Shown one piece after another: positions 25,689-34,200 of a DNA stretch of 64,000 nucleotides (within the stretch, counting starts at the first letter, position 1; every line of letters begins with the position of its first letter). This stretch comes from an uncultured bacterium (GTDB lineage Bacteria; Verrucomicrobiota; Kiritimatiellia; CAIKKV01; CAITUY01). The translations under genes and the position numbers were made by a program. The DNA lies in assembly GCA_903908715.1 (NCBI GenBank), contig CAIVSY010000033.1, positions 1 through 64,000 of the forward strand. Reading direction: 5' to 3'. The notes below the pieces were generated by a model that was not told the origin of the DNA, did not search any database, and was given only the letters and a program-made list of their open reading frames with translations.

Positions 25689-26840
25689 CTAAGGTTTTGC
25701 GATTGTCTCGGGGGTTGCACCGGGTGCGGACTTGTCCTTCAGCAGGTCGGAATATCCCAGGATGAGGGATTCCGCCTCATATTTTCCGAGGACATACGTC
25801 CAGGATCTCAGTTTTCCTGAAAGGCGAGCCACATCCGCGGCGGTCTTTGCGTTCTGTTCCGACAGCGTTGTTGCCGGGTTGTTCGTTGAGGCCGCGGGAT
25901 CGGCCGGGAGGGCTGGCGGGGTATGGGACAAGGTTACGGTCACCGGCCGCTTGCCCTCCTGTGACAAGGGCTGGCCGACCTGAATCGTGCAGGTGACCCC
26001 TTTCGAGGTTGAGGCGGTCAGCCGTACGGGCTGCTGCAGACCGAGTGCGGCGGGGTCCGCCTTCGGGTCGGCCACGTCATCAAACCGGAGGTAAGCGAGG
26101 GCGGACGTCAGGCGTGAGATCCTTGTCTCATCCGCCTCCCTGCCTTCGGGGATTGAGGGCAGGGTGAAGGGGGTGGTGCCGCTTGTGCGGGTCAGGCGGA
26201 TTGCACCGTTGGTGGTCCCGGTGACCTCGAGGGAAAGGATCTCCTCCGCCGGAATGCTGATGAACTCCTCATCCATCCATGAACGGGGCAGGGGCATCGC
26301 CTCTTCCAGGGTTTCGCCGGCGAGATGGATGGTGCCCGAGCGGGTTGCGACGAATCGGCTGTCGGGATAACCGCCATAGGGGCCGGCGCCTTCGCCTTCT
26401 CGCAGGCGTTCCTTGCCGAGTACGAGGGTTTCCATGACGCCGCCGGAAGAATTCCGCAGGGTGATCACGGAAGGCTGTTTCGCCGGTTCGGACACGCCAT
26501 CCACCAGGTGCAGATCCGCTCTCTGCTGCGGGGTGGTCTCAAGGGTCCGCAAGGACTTCAGGGATGCGAGCTTATTCAGGAGGCTGCGGACCTTGTCGAA
26601 ATCCGCGGGGTACTGGAATTTTTCTGCGATCCGCCAGAGGCCATCCAGGCGGGCAACGGTGGTGGTGCCGGAAGGGGTGCGGATTTCGAAGGATTGGACC
26701 TCGTTCACCGCGAGGCCGGGCAAGATCTTTCCGGCGGGTGAAGCGGCGGGTTGCCGTCCGGAACGTTGCCTCGAGAGGATTGCCAGCGAGACCAGGAGCA
26801 CGGCTGCGACAGCCAGGATGGTGAGGGATTTGCCTTTCAT
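25689..26840 (-). CDS. DUF4340-type membrane-anchored protein
   Basis: The protein has 383 residues from the ATG at 26840. The first 30 residues hold one membrane anchor (SLTILAVAAVLLVSLAIL). The rest is an extracytoplasmic repeat-containing beta protein with the DUF4340 pattern of a strand, GLWRI, then a helix (IRTPSGTTTVARLDGLWRIA, FDKVRSLLNKLASLKSLRTL). DUF4340 genes regularly follow gldG-like genes. The longer reading frame back to 26912 would overlap the gldG coding end, so the shorter start is preferred. It is probably an accessory subunit of the ABC system encoded upstream. Confidence 0.75.
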   Translation of the reverse strand: MKGKSLTILAVAAVLLVSLAILSRQRSGRQPAASPAGKILPGLAVNEVQSFEIRTPSGTTTVARLDGLWRIAEKFQYPADFDKVRSLLNKLASLKSLRTLETTPQQRADLHLVDGVSEPAKQPSVITLRNSSGGVMETLVLGKERLREGEGAGPYGGYPDSRFVATRSGTIHLAGETLEEAMPLPRSWMDEEFISIPAEEILSLEVTGTTNGAIRLTRTSGTTPFTLPSIPEGREADETRISRLTSALAYLRFDDVADPKADPAALGLQQPVRLTASTSKGVTCTIQVGQPLSQEGKRPVTVTLSHTPPALPADPAASTNNPATTLSEQNAKTAADVARLSGKLRSWTYVLGKYEAESLILGYSDLLKDKSAPGATPETIAKP

Positions 26841-26853
26841 GGGACGGGTTCCT

Positions 26854-28746
26854 TTACCGGGTTGATTGTTTGCGGACGACGCCGAGCAGGATGCCGGCTG
26901 CGGCAACCACAAACGGCACCAGCAGAATATTGATCAGTTTGACCTTCATGCCGAGCGACTCGATACCTTCCCGCAGGTTACGCCGCACACGTTTCAGTTC
27001 CGCCTTGTATTTCAGGACTTCCATCCGGAAGCCCTCCAGTTCCCGGTCCTGTTCCGGACTGAGGACAAAGCGCTGTTTCTCATCCTTGCTGCTCTGGAGT
27101 TCCTGCATGCGCTGCTGGGTTTCGGCCAGGTTCTTTTCCAGGCGTTGTTCCTGCTCCATCCATTTCTTCTGGGCTTCCACCTGCAGGGCCAGGACCCGGG
27201 TGAACGGGCGCTGGGAACTGCCGCGGCACCGGATACGGATCAGGTCTTCGCTCCCGGCCAGTTGTTCGATCAGGTTGGCGAGGAAATTCATGTTGTCGTT
27301 GATGGCCTGCTGCAGGCCGAAGAACCCGATATCCCGCACACAGAAATCATTACTTAGCAAGTCGGCGTCGGCAACCAGCATTACGGTGCCCGGCTTGGAG
27401 GACGACTGGAGCCCGTCCCTGGCGCCGGCAGGAGTGTTTGTGCCGTCCGCCTCCACGGGGAGCCCGTCGGGGAAGGCGGTCTTGAAGGTTCCATCCAGCC
27501 GGACCGCAAGATTGTACACCTTGCGGCTTTGCTGGAAGTCCCGCTTGAATGCGGTCGGGTTGAACTGGAGCATCATGGCGTCGGTCAAGGCCGTCTGCTC
27601 CGATGACTGGATCAGGGGCTTCAGCCGGAGCCCCTCGGCCGATTCGTTCCCGAATCCGCCGGCCATGACCATGAGGACCAGATCCAGCGGGGAGGTGATG
27701 ATTTCATCCGCGGCCATGTTCGGGTTGCGCAGGCTCAGGTAGAGGGGGTTGTTTTCCACCGTGTTGTCCTGGTTGCGCAACGGGGTCATGGCCTGCAGGT
27801 CGCCGACAACCTTGCCGGGGTTGTACGTCAGGCCCCACGCATCAAAGAGTTTTCCGAGCGACGAGGAACGGCTGCCTCCCATGTTGAAGGGGCTCATGCC
27901 TGCCGGTTCCTGGTCGGATACGCACAGGGGATCCACGAACGCCAGCAGGCGGCCGCCCCGCAGGACGAACTGGTCGATAGCAAACAGGGTCTTATCTTCC
28001 AGGTTCTTCGGATGTACGACCAGCAGGGCGTCGATATCGTTGCTGATCGTCTCGACGGAGGGATCGAGGGGGCGGACGGAATAATCGCGGTTCAGTTCCG
28101 CAAAAGCTGCCCATGGCGGTTCCTGGCGGGGCCGCTGGCCGGGCATCATGGGGGTGGGCTGTGATCCCATGACGGGGAGGGGACTGAGGATGCCGAGGAC
28201 GGGCTTCCGCGTGGTTGTGACGCGGTAGATCATGCGTGTGATGTTGTATTCGAGCAGTTGTTCCGTGCGCGGGTCAATCAAGGGAATGACAGCCTGAAGG
28301 TCCCCGGAGACGGCGACCAGGCCGAGGTACAGCATTCCGCCGCCGACGGTGACGGCCTGTGGGTTCACGCCGAACCGCATCGCCAGATCCTCGGCGTCGG
28401 AATCGGGTTTGGGATCGTACTGCTCGATTTTCACAAGGCCTCCGCCGGCCAGCCGGTACTCATCGAGGAGGTCCTCCACCTGCTGTGCGAAGGCTTTCAG
28501 TGGCGCGGGGATTTCCGGCGAGCTTCCGTTATAAAAGAACATCAGGGTGACATTCCGGTCCAGTTTGGAGAGGACTTGGCGGGTTCCCTGGGAAAGGGTG
28601 TAGAGCTTCTCGCTCGTCAGGTCTGTCCGGAGGCGGGACTGGCCTGCCAGGATGTTCACGGCCACAAGGATGACCAGGAACAGGAGTAATCCGGCGATGC
28701 TGCCGCTCAGTTTCCAGATTCGATGGGATTTCGCGTTCTTTGCCAT
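26854..28746 (-). CDS. GldG-like ABC transporter auxiliary protein
   Basis: The protein has 630 residues. An N-terminal membrane helix (IAGLLLFLVILVAVNILAG) is followed by the GldG/IFT52-like periplasmic domain (LRTDLTSEKLYTLSQGTRQV, FFYNGSSPEIPAPLKAF, IDALLVVHPKNLEDKTLFAI). A charged coiled coil lies near residues 525-595, and a second helix at the C-terminus (KLINILLVPFVVAAAGILLG). This double anchoring is standard for GldG homologues. In Flavobacterium GldAFG is needed for gliding. Elsewhere, and probably here because no other gliding genes are visible, related modules have unknown export roles. Confidence 0.85.
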   Translation of the reverse strand: MAKNAKSHRIWKLSGSIAGLLLFLVILVAVNILAGQSRLRTDLTSEKLYTLSQGTRQVLSKLDRNVTLMFFYNGSSPEIPAPLKAFAQQVEDLLDEYRLAGGGLVKIEQYDPKPDSDAEDLAMRFGVNPQAVTVGGGMLYLGLVAVSGDLQAVIPLIDPRTEQLLEYNITRMIYRVTTTRKPVLGILSPLPVMGSQPTPMMPGQRPRQEPPWAAFAELNRDYSVRPLDPSVETISNDIDALLVVHPKNLEDKTLFAIDQFVLRGGRLLAFVDPLCVSDQEPAGMSPFNMGGSRSSSLGKLFDAWGLTYNPGKVVGDLQAMTPLRNQDNTVENNPLYLSLRNPNMAADEIITSPLDLVLMVMAGGFGNESAEGLRLKPLIQSSEQTALTDAMMLQFNPTAFKRDFQQSRKVYNLAVRLDGTFKTAFPDGLPVEADGTNTPAGARDGLQSSSKPGTVMLVADADLLSNDFCVRDIGFFGLQQAINDNMNFLANLIEQLAGSEDLIRIRCRGSSQRPFTRVLALQVEAQKKWMEQEQRLEKNLAETQQRMQELQSSKDEKQRFVLSPEQDRELEGFRMEVLKYKAELKRVRRNLREGIESLGMKVKLINILLVPFVVAAAGILLGVVRKQSTR

Positions 28747-28783
28747 GGTTATACCTCTGTCAGATCAGGATGTTGGAAGTCGA

Positions 28784-29542
28784 TCAACTCGCCTTTCGGT
28801 TTTCGAGGACCAGATGGGTGGCGAACAGCATGAAGGCCATGATGCTGATGAAGTAGACCCAGTCCCGTACGGCCACCACGCCCCGCTGGATGTTCTCGAA
28901 ATGCGGCATGAAACTGAGTGACGAGACCGCCTGCAGGATCCATTGCAATGCCGGTGAATCCTGGGCGGCCCGAACGAGGAAATCGGTGACCGGCGGCCAT
29001 CCGGCCAGAAGGAGGAACAGGCACGCAAGGACGGAGACGACAAAGCTGATTACCTGGTTCCGGGTCATGGCGGAAGTCAGCATTCCGACCGAGAGGTAGG
29101 TCCCGGCCAGGAAGAAACTGCCGATGTAGCCGCAGAGGATGACACCCGAATCGGGGCTGCCGAGGTAATAGGTTGTCAGGATCACCGGGAACGTCAGGAC
29201 GAGCGCGATCGCCAGGAAGGTCCATGCGGCCAGGAATTTCCCGAGTATGGCCTGGCTCAGCGTGACCGGCAATGTCAGCAGGAGTTCGATGGTCCCCGAG
29301 CGGCGTTCCTCGGCCCAGAGTCGCATGGCCGCCGCGGGTACGAGGATCAGGTAGACCCAGGGATGCCACCAGAAGAAGGCCCGAAGGTCGGCCTGTCCGT
29401 TCTCGTAATACCGACCGACCATGAAAGTCAGGAAGGCCGTAAGCATCAGAAACACGACCAGGAATACATAGGCTATGGGGGATTCGAAGTAGGACTTCAA
29501 TTCCCGCTTGATAATGGCTTTTGTGTTGTGCAGACAGTCCAT
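28784..29542 (-). CDS. ABC-2 type permease, GldF-like
   Basis: The protein has 252 residues with six hydrophobic segments. After the first helix comes the typical ABC-2 coupling stretch RLWAEERRSGTIELLLTLPV. The opening TKAIIKRELKSYFESPIAYV is characteristic of GldF/NosY-type permeases. It forms the membrane pore for the ATPase encoded immediately upstream (21-base gap) and works with the GldG-like protein encoded downstream. Substrate unknown. Confidence 0.9.
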   Translation of the reverse strand: MDCLHNTKAIIKRELKSYFESPIAYVFLVVFLMLTAFLTFMVGRYYENGQADLRAFFWWHPWVYLILVPAAAMRLWAEERRSGTIELLLTLPVTLSQAILGKFLAAWTFLAIALVLTFPVILTTYYLGSPDSGVILCGYIGSFFLAGTYLSVGMLTSAMTRNQVISFVVSVLACLFLLLAGWPPVTDFLVRAAQDSPALQWILQAVSSLSFMPHFENIQRGVVAVRDWVYFISIMAFMLFATHLVLENRKAS

Positions 29543-29562
29543 GAGAAAGGTCTCCTTCGGGT

Positions 29563-30501
29563 TCAGTTCAAGCGGTTGGAGGTATCGGGGCCGAGGGTCA
29601 GTTCACGGAAGACATCCTCCAGCCGGCCTTCAATGTGCTTCAATCCGGTCGGGTGCCAGTCGTGCTGTCTGACCAGTTGTGTGACATCCGTGAACAGCCG
29701 CTCCGGGTTGCGCGGATAAATGGTATATTGCGGACCGTCCTGCTCGACGCGGGCGGCGCTGGGCAGGCCCGATAACTCGCGATAGATGGCTTCCTCGGGC
29801 TGTTTGACGGTGAGTTCCACGGCGCCATGCAAATTGCTCCGGGCTTTGAGTTCCGCGGGGGAGCCGTTGGCAACGATGCGTCCGTTGGCAATGATGATGG
29901 CGCGGGAGCAGACGGCTTCCACTTCCTCAAGGATATGGGTTGAGATGACGATCGCCTTGCGGGACGCCATTTCCCGGATCATGTTCCGCACAAGGTGCTT
30001 CTGGTTCGGGTCCAGCCCGTCGGTGGGTTCATCCATGATCAGGACCGGCGGGTCATGCAGGATCGCCTGGCTGAAGCACACGCGCTGTCGGTAGCCTTTC
30101 GAGAGGGTTCCGATCGTCTGGTGGCGCACGCTGGATAGCCGGGCCTTTTCGATCGCGGCATCGACGCGCAGGTCGCGATCTTTTCCGGAGAACCCGCGGA
30201 CTTCGGCGATGAAGCGTAGGAAATTCGTCACCGTCATGTCCCCGTAGGCCGGTGCGTTTTCCGGAAGGTAACCGATTTGCCGCTTGGCCTCGACCGCATC
30301 ATCCGTGATGTCATGTCCGTTCAGCCTGGCCGTTCCCGAGGTAGGCGGAAGGAAGCCTGTGATCATCCGCATGGTGGTCGACTTGCCTGCGCCATTCGGT
30401 CCGAGGAAGCCGAGCACCTCGCCTTTTTCCACCTGGAACGATACGCCGCGCACCGCCTGTATGGGGCCGAAATGCTTGTGAAGTTCCTGTATTTCCAACA
30501 T
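29563..30501 (-). CDS. ABC transporter ATP-binding protein, GldA-like
   Basis: The protein has 312 residues. Walker A is GPNGAGKST, the Q-loop region is GYLPENAPAYGDMTV, the ABC signature is LSKGYRQRV, Walker B is VLIMDEPTDGLDPNQ, and the switch histidine is in IVISTHILEEVEA. The last 90 residues form the regulatory extension found in GldA/NosF/CcmA-type exporters. It has a strong ribosome binding site (AAAGGAG) and follows the Hsp20-like gene by 35 bases without a terminator, so both may be on one transcript. Confidence 0.93.
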   Translation of the reverse strand: MLEIQELHKHFGPIQAVRGVSFQVEKGEVLGFLGPNGAGKSTTMRMITGFLPPTSGTARLNGHDITDDAVEAKRQIGYLPENAPAYGDMTVTNFLRFIAEVRGFSGKDRDLRVDAAIEKARLSSVRHQTIGTLSKGYRQRVCFSQAILHDPPVLIMDEPTDGLDPNQKHLVRNMIREMASRKAIVISTHILEEVEAVCSRAIIIANGRIVANGSPAELKARSNLHGAVELTVKQPEEAIYRELSGLPSAARVEQDGPQYTIYPRNPERLFTDVTQLVRQHDWHPTGLKHIEGRLEDVFRELTLGPDTSNRLN

Positions 30502-30536
30502 GCCTTTACTCCTTTATAACCTTTGCAGACAAGGCG

Positions 30537-31370
30537 TCAGATCACCTTGACTTCACCTTGTTCATAATCCTTTCCGGTTCGCTTGGGAACAACAATCCGC
30601 AGGATCCCGTTCTCGAGGGTGGCCTTGACATGACCGGGTTCGGGATCCGAGCCCGGAAGGCGTATGCGTTGCTCGAACCGGCTGATCCGGCGCGATGCCA
30701 CCGTTCCGGAGGCGGGCGCCTTGGCTGGCTCCTGCCGGGAATCGCTGTGGTCGACATACAGGGTAAGGATAGAGCCGTCCAGAACCAGCCGGATATCGGA
30801 CTTGTCCACATCGGGGAGGGATACAGTGATTTCGAACCGTTCACCCAGGTCCTTGACGGTCATCCCGGGTGTGACGGCGAGGTTCGCCCAGCCGTCATCA
30901 AAGCTTGCGTGGCTCCACCTGGCGTCGCGTAGCGCTTCCTGGAACAGGGCGTCGATTTCACGATGCATATCGTGCATCCGGCGGAATGGATCCGGCGGCG
31001 CACTGCCGTTGGAGGTCGGGGGAGAGGACGCAACGGCAGGCGCCAGGGGGAACCGGAAACTCTCATTAAAGGCTTCTTCAAACATCCGGTTGATGCGCGA
31101 ATGCATCCGGGCCATTCGCAGCGAGTCATTCCAGACGGTGTCCGGGGTAACGGGTTTGCGGGAAAGGTCGTCTTCCCGCACCCACGGAAGGTGGCGGCGT
31201 ACCCATTGGCTTACGGAGCCGGCAGAATGGGCGGTGGCGTAAGGCTTTCGTTGCAGCATGACTTGCCGCTGGAAAAGGATGGCAAGTTGAAGAAGCACCA
31301 CAAGGGTCAGCAGGACCGTAAGGACCGACCAGATCCTTTTTCTCTTCGGTGTTGTGCTGTTTGTGTCCAT
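30537..31370 (-). CDS. Membrane-anchored Hsp20 / alpha-crystallin-like protein
   Basis: The protein has 277 residues. A charged N-terminus (TPKRKR) leads into one membrane helix (residues about 12-33, IWSVLTVLLTLVVLLQLAIL). A linker of some 130 residues follows, then a C-terminal alpha-crystallin domain with its usual landmarks: FEITVSLPDVDKSDIRLVLD, the mid-domain RFEQRIRLPG, and VKATLENGILRIVVPKR. Ordinary small heat-shock proteins are soluble and 140-160 residues long, so the tether is unusual; the crystallin domain should lie outside the cytoplasmic membrane. The start at 31370 is preceded by GGAG and by a sigma-54 promoter. The longer frame upstream has atypical composition and crosses that promoter, so it was rejected. 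The role is probably a periplasmic holdase serving the downstream Bat/MoxR/ABC proteins (inference). Confidence 0.8.
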   Translation of the reverse strand: MDTNSTTPKRKRIWSVLTVLLTLVVLLQLAILFQRQVMLQRKPYATAHSAGSVSQWVRRHLPWVREDDLSRKPVTPDTVWNDSLRMARMHSRINRMFEEAFNESFRFPLAPAVASSPPTSNGSAPPDPFRRMHDMHREIDALFQEALRDARWSHASFDDGWANLAVTPGMTVKDLGERFEITVSLPDVDKSDIRLVLDGSILTLYVDHSDSRQEPAKAPASGTVASRRISRFEQRIRLPGSDPEPGHVKATLENGILRIVVPKRTGKDYEQGEVKVI

Positions 31371-31392
31371 TTCAAATCTCCGCAAGGCAGTG

Positions 31393-31410
31393 TAGCAAGG
31401 GATGTGCCAA
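31393..31410 (-). promoter_or_regulatory. Sigma-54 (RpoN) promoter of hsp20-ABC-moxR-bat operon
   Basis: Read on the minus strand the site is TTGGCAC, five bases (ATCCC), TTGCTA. This matches the RpoN consensus YTGGCACG-N4-TTGCW at all conserved positions except the G after CAC, with correct -24/-12 spacing. The predicted start of transcription, near 31383, gives a very short leader before the ATG at 31370. No enhancer-binding activator is encoded in the window. Confidence 0.7.
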
Positions 31411-31554
31411 CTTCTTGCGAAATCGGCGCGGAGTGCCGTTCTGCCGGGGCGGGGCCTGTGTCCAGTCTCGTGGGAGTGTAATATATGCGATGAAAGGGTG
31501 TTGGAGTCCGCGCAGTGGTGGTAACGGGGCCGACTGAGTTGCAGGGGAAAGGCC

Positions 31555-31587
31555 GGACAATATGTCCGATGCCCTGACAATTTGTCC
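31555..31587. promoter_or_regulatory. Two tandem palindromic sites, candidate operator
   Basis: GGACAATATGTCC (31555-31567) and GACAATTTGTCC (31576-31587) are near-identical palindromes whose centres lie about 20.5 bp apart, two helical turns, on the same face of DNA. They lie in the 304-bp gap between the divergent hsp20 and pseudopilin genes. This is the layout expected for cooperative binding of a dimeric regulator. The rest of the gap shows only the sigma-54 site and the pilin ribosome binding site. Confidence 0.45.
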
Positions 31588-31674
31588 TGTTTTCCGGGGC
31601 AAGGAGTTGAAGAAACCTGTGGAAGACAAGGATGACATGTGCAAGGATAGCGATGAAGATCAGGAGGTGAGTTT

Positions 31675-32139
31675 TTGATCCATTGCCGCAGGCGAACCGG
31701 TTTTACAATGGTGGAGATCCTGATGGTTGTCATGATCATCGGACTTTTAGCCGCCATTGCGATTCCCACAATGGTGCGGATGCGGCAAAAGAGCCAGGTC
31801 ATACGGTTTATTCGTGATATCGGCGTGGCTTCAGCCGCGTTCGAGATGTATCGGCTGGAGCACAAGGAATATCCCCCCGACACGATGGCGGGCGTGGTGC
31901 CCGAGGGGATGGCCCCTTATCTGCAGGGGATCCGGTGGACGCAGGAAACTGCGATTGGCGGTCTATGGGGCTGGGATGTCGGGCGGTTCGGGTTCAGGGC
32001 GTCGATTGCGGTTCTTGTAGGCGGGTCGGCGCGGGACGAGGTGTGGCGTGAGGTTGACCGCCGGATGGATGACGGCGATTTGGAGAGCGGACGTTTCCGG
32101 CGTCGTTCGAACGGATTCACGTACGTGGTTGAATACTGA
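31675..32139 (+). CDS. Type IV pilin-like pseudopilin
   Basis: The protein has 154 residues. A short basic leader (MIHCRRRTG) ends in Gly, followed by FTMVEILMVVMIIGLLAAIA, the class III signal cut by prepilin peptidase, with the conserved Glu at mature position 5. The C-terminal part is a short globular domain with WGWDVGRFGFRA. It starts at a TTG codon, supported by AGGAGG at 31662-31667 seven bases upstream; the next ATG lies inside the signal. Such proteins build type II secretion or type IV pilus fibres. No secretion genes adjoin it, so it is an orphan here, as is common in PVC genomes. Confidence 0.85.
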   Translation: MIHCRRRTGFTMVEILMVVMIIGLLAAIAIPTMVRMRQKSQVIRFIRDIGVASAAFEMYRLEHKEYPPDTMAGVVPEGMAPYLQGIRWTQETAIGGLWGWDVGRFGFRASIAVLVGGSARDEVWREVDRRMDDGDLESGRFRRRSNGFTYVVEY

Positions 32140-32155
32140 GGCACCGGGTCCGAAT

Positions 32156-33874
32156 TTACGGCCGGTCCGTCAGGATTTCCAGGACTCTCACGCCGCAGGG
32201 TTCCATCCGCAGGGTGGACATTCCTGCATTGAGGGCGAAGGTTTCCCCGGAGAGCGCATCTCGAAGTTTCAGGGGGAAATCCAGGGCGCAGGATGAGAGG
32301 TCCGGGGTTACTTCCTGCGGGTGATAGATATCCAGGTTCACGAACAGCAGGAATGACGGCTCCGCGCAATGGGTTCCGCCCCGGAAAGCGCCGAGAATGG
32401 CTTCATGTCCGCGATCGATAAACGTTATGTTTCCGGAATGGCGGAAGGTGGAGTGGCGGGCGAGGAGCGAGTTGATGCGTGTGATGAAGTCCCGGAAGTC
32501 GGGACCGCCCGACAGGTCCGGCCGGTGGGATTGTCCGATAAACGGCAGCCGTTCACGGATCCCGTGTTCCACGCCCTGGACCAGGCCGGTCTGACCGGTT
32601 GTAAAGAGGGCGCAGGCGGCATAGCGCGGCAGGGTGGCCTGTGCGGAACCGAACAAGACTGCCGGGACTCCTGTGTCGTGTGTGGAAATCGAGCAAAGGT
32701 GGCGCAGGCGGCCTGATACCTTGTGCAGGTATTGGAGGTAGTGGCGGAATGGGGGGCAGAAAGGATATTCCCAGCTGTTGGCCAGGAGCAGGTTGACGCC
32801 CCACTCCGGCACGGTTTTTTCCAGGGTTAGCTCATCCGTGAAGTATTCGCCGATGATCGGCAGATCCGGGAACTCCTTGCGGATCGCGCCGCTGAGGTTA
32901 GCGATGAAGGGGCCGTAGCTGCTGTGCAGGTTGTCGAACCGGACCATACCGCCGGTATACGCGGCATAGTTTGACCAGAACAAGGCGTATTCCTTCATGT
33001 AGTCCCAGATGTCCTTCCGGATGAAGGTATTCGGGTGATCGTAATGGATTGGAACCAGGTCTTCCCATCGGATCCAGTCCTGCATGTGCCAGCAACCGGC
33101 GCGCTTAAGGCCATTGGGCTCCGAATCGTCAGGGATGATCCAGTCGGGGCACAGGTTCGCCATCTCGCTGTCGACGGCAATGTGGTTCAGGACAAGGTCA
33201 AGGCAAAGCCGGATATGAAGGCGCTTGCACTCATCGATGAACTCTTCGAACTGCTCCAGTGCCGTGCCTTTTGCGGCCGGGTCACGATAGCGCGGGTCGA
33301 TGTCGAACAATTGCCGGGCGGAATAGGGGCTCTGGGACTGTCCCATGGGAGTGATGGGGAGGAGGTGAAGGGCATCGAATCCCATGGCTGCGATTTCGGG
33401 GAGCCGTTCCCTCCAGTCGGTGATGTTACCTGAAGCGCTGGGGATCAGGGTGTAAAGGCGCACAGTCCGCAGGGACGGCGGGTCAACCAGTATATAGGAG
33501 TAAGGGACGCGGTCCCAGTACCATTGCTGTCCGCCGTCAAAGGAATACTTCACCCGGAAACTGAAGAGGCCGCAGCGGGGGAGAGGCAAGTGAATCTGGA
33601 AAGTGTGACCGTCCGTCGATTCAAGGCGCAGGTCCTGCCACTGGTCGGGTTCCCGGGTGCCGATGTTTGTGTGAAGGGCCACAATCGCGGGAGGTCGGTT
33701 CGAATCGTGGCCGTTGAGGGTAACGGTCAGTGACAGCGGCTCATCGCGGAAATGGCGCAGGAAATCGCGGGGCCCATGGCGGAACGACCGCTGGATGATA
33801 CCGGCGGCACCCGGTTGTACGGGGCGGGGCACCAGTTCGGGGATGCGGTGGCGCTGGATATGGATGCGTGTCAT
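32156..33874 (-). CDS. GH13-family alpha-amylase-type enzyme
   Basis: The protein has 572 residues. An N-terminal beta-sandwich (about 1-140, CBM48/E-set-like) precedes a TIM barrel with the GH13 regions: DLVLNHIAVDSE (region I), GGMVRFDNLHSS with the nucleophile Asp (region II), LPIIGEYFTDE with the acid/base Glu (region III), and SISTHDTGVPAVLF (region IV, Asp). The layout, with no signal peptide, resembles cytoplasmic maltosyltransferase or glucan-branching relatives more than secreted amylases. The exact reaction is undetermined. The start at 33874 is supported by a promoter at 33902-33930 that leaves the longer frame (to 33928) untranscribed. It is convergent with the pilin gene. Confidence 0.8.
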   Translation of the reverse strand: MTRIHIQRHRIPELVPRPVQPGAAGIIQRSFRHGPRDFLRHFRDEPLSLTVTLNGHDSNRPPAIVALHTNIGTREPDQWQDLRLESTDGHTFQIHLPLPRCGLFSFRVKYSFDGGQQWYWDRVPYSYILVDPPSLRTVRLYTLIPSASGNITDWRERLPEIAAMGFDALHLLPITPMGQSQSPYSARQLFDIDPRYRDPAAKGTALEQFEEFIDECKRLHIRLCLDLVLNHIAVDSEMANLCPDWIIPDDSEPNGLKRAGCWHMQDWIRWEDLVPIHYDHPNTFIRKDIWDYMKEYALFWSNYAAYTGGMVRFDNLHSSYGPFIANLSGAIRKEFPDLPIIGEYFTDELTLEKTVPEWGVNLLLANSWEYPFCPPFRHYLQYLHKVSGRLRHLCSISTHDTGVPAVLFGSAQATLPRYAACALFTTGQTGLVQGVEHGIRERLPFIGQSHRPDLSGGPDFRDFITRINSLLARHSTFRHSGNITFIDRGHEAILGAFRGGTHCAEPSFLLFVNLDIYHPQEVTPDLSSCALDFPLKLRDALSGETFALNAGMSTLRMEPCGVRVLEILTDRP

Positions 33875-33901
33875 GCCTGTGTGTTCCCTGCCTGGAAAGC
33901 G

Positions 33902-33930
33902 AAGATAGGACAATGGCTGGTCCGGCACAA
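33902..33930 (-). promoter_or_regulatory. Sigma-70-type promoter for the GH13 gene
   Basis: On the minus strand TTGTGC (33930-33925) and TATCTT (33907-33902) are separated by 17 bases, with the coding start 27 bases downstream of the -10 hexamer. Confidence 0.5.
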
Positions 33931-33997
33931 GGAGGAAGACTCGGCCGCCTCGTCGAGGCGGCCTGTCCGGCGTGCGATCTGTCCTGTCGGAGAGCGG

Positions 33998-34200
33998 CTT
34001 AGCCGGAACGATTCAGTTACCGGTTGCAATTCCCCTCACCTCAATCCTCTCCCGCAAGGGGAGAGGAAGTGCCAACGACCCCACTTATGCCGGCACCAGA
34101 AGGTGATGCCGCTGGGCCCTCGCAACCATTCAAAATTTCCTCTCCCTGGACGGGAGGGGGGCAGGGTGAGGGTGTTTTGAATGGAATCGTTCCGGCTCAG
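33998..34200. repeat. Non-coding repeat element, copy 1, with terminal inverted repeats
   Basis: The 203-bp element is bounded by CTTAGCCGGAACGATTC (33998-34014) and GAATCGTTCCGGCTCAG (34184-34200), inverted repeats matching at 16 of 17 positions. The interior holds the stem-forming CTCTCCCGCAAGGGGAGAG and a GGGTGAGGGTG block. There is no reading frame for a transposase. Two further copies lie at 53510 and 55649. The last bases supply the TGA stop (34199-34197) of the GH2 gene. It behaves like a MITE or REP-type element and probably folds into hairpins that can end transcription. Confidence 0.85.

Noticed and set aside
26854-30501. GldAFG homologues as evidence of gliding motility
   Set aside because: No other gld or spr genes are present, and such ABC modules are widespread in non-gliding bacteria.
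31562-31678. 38-codon plus-strand ORF ending in a TTGA overlap with the pseudopilin start
   Set aside because: Its ATG lies inside one of the palindromic sites and it has no clear ribosome binding site; the composition is highly charged without any pattern. It is better explained as leader DNA.
34013-34199. Repeat elements read as coding (short frames on both strands)
   Set aside because: The same frames appear in all copies with stops and low-complexity translations, and the inverted repeats explain the sequence.
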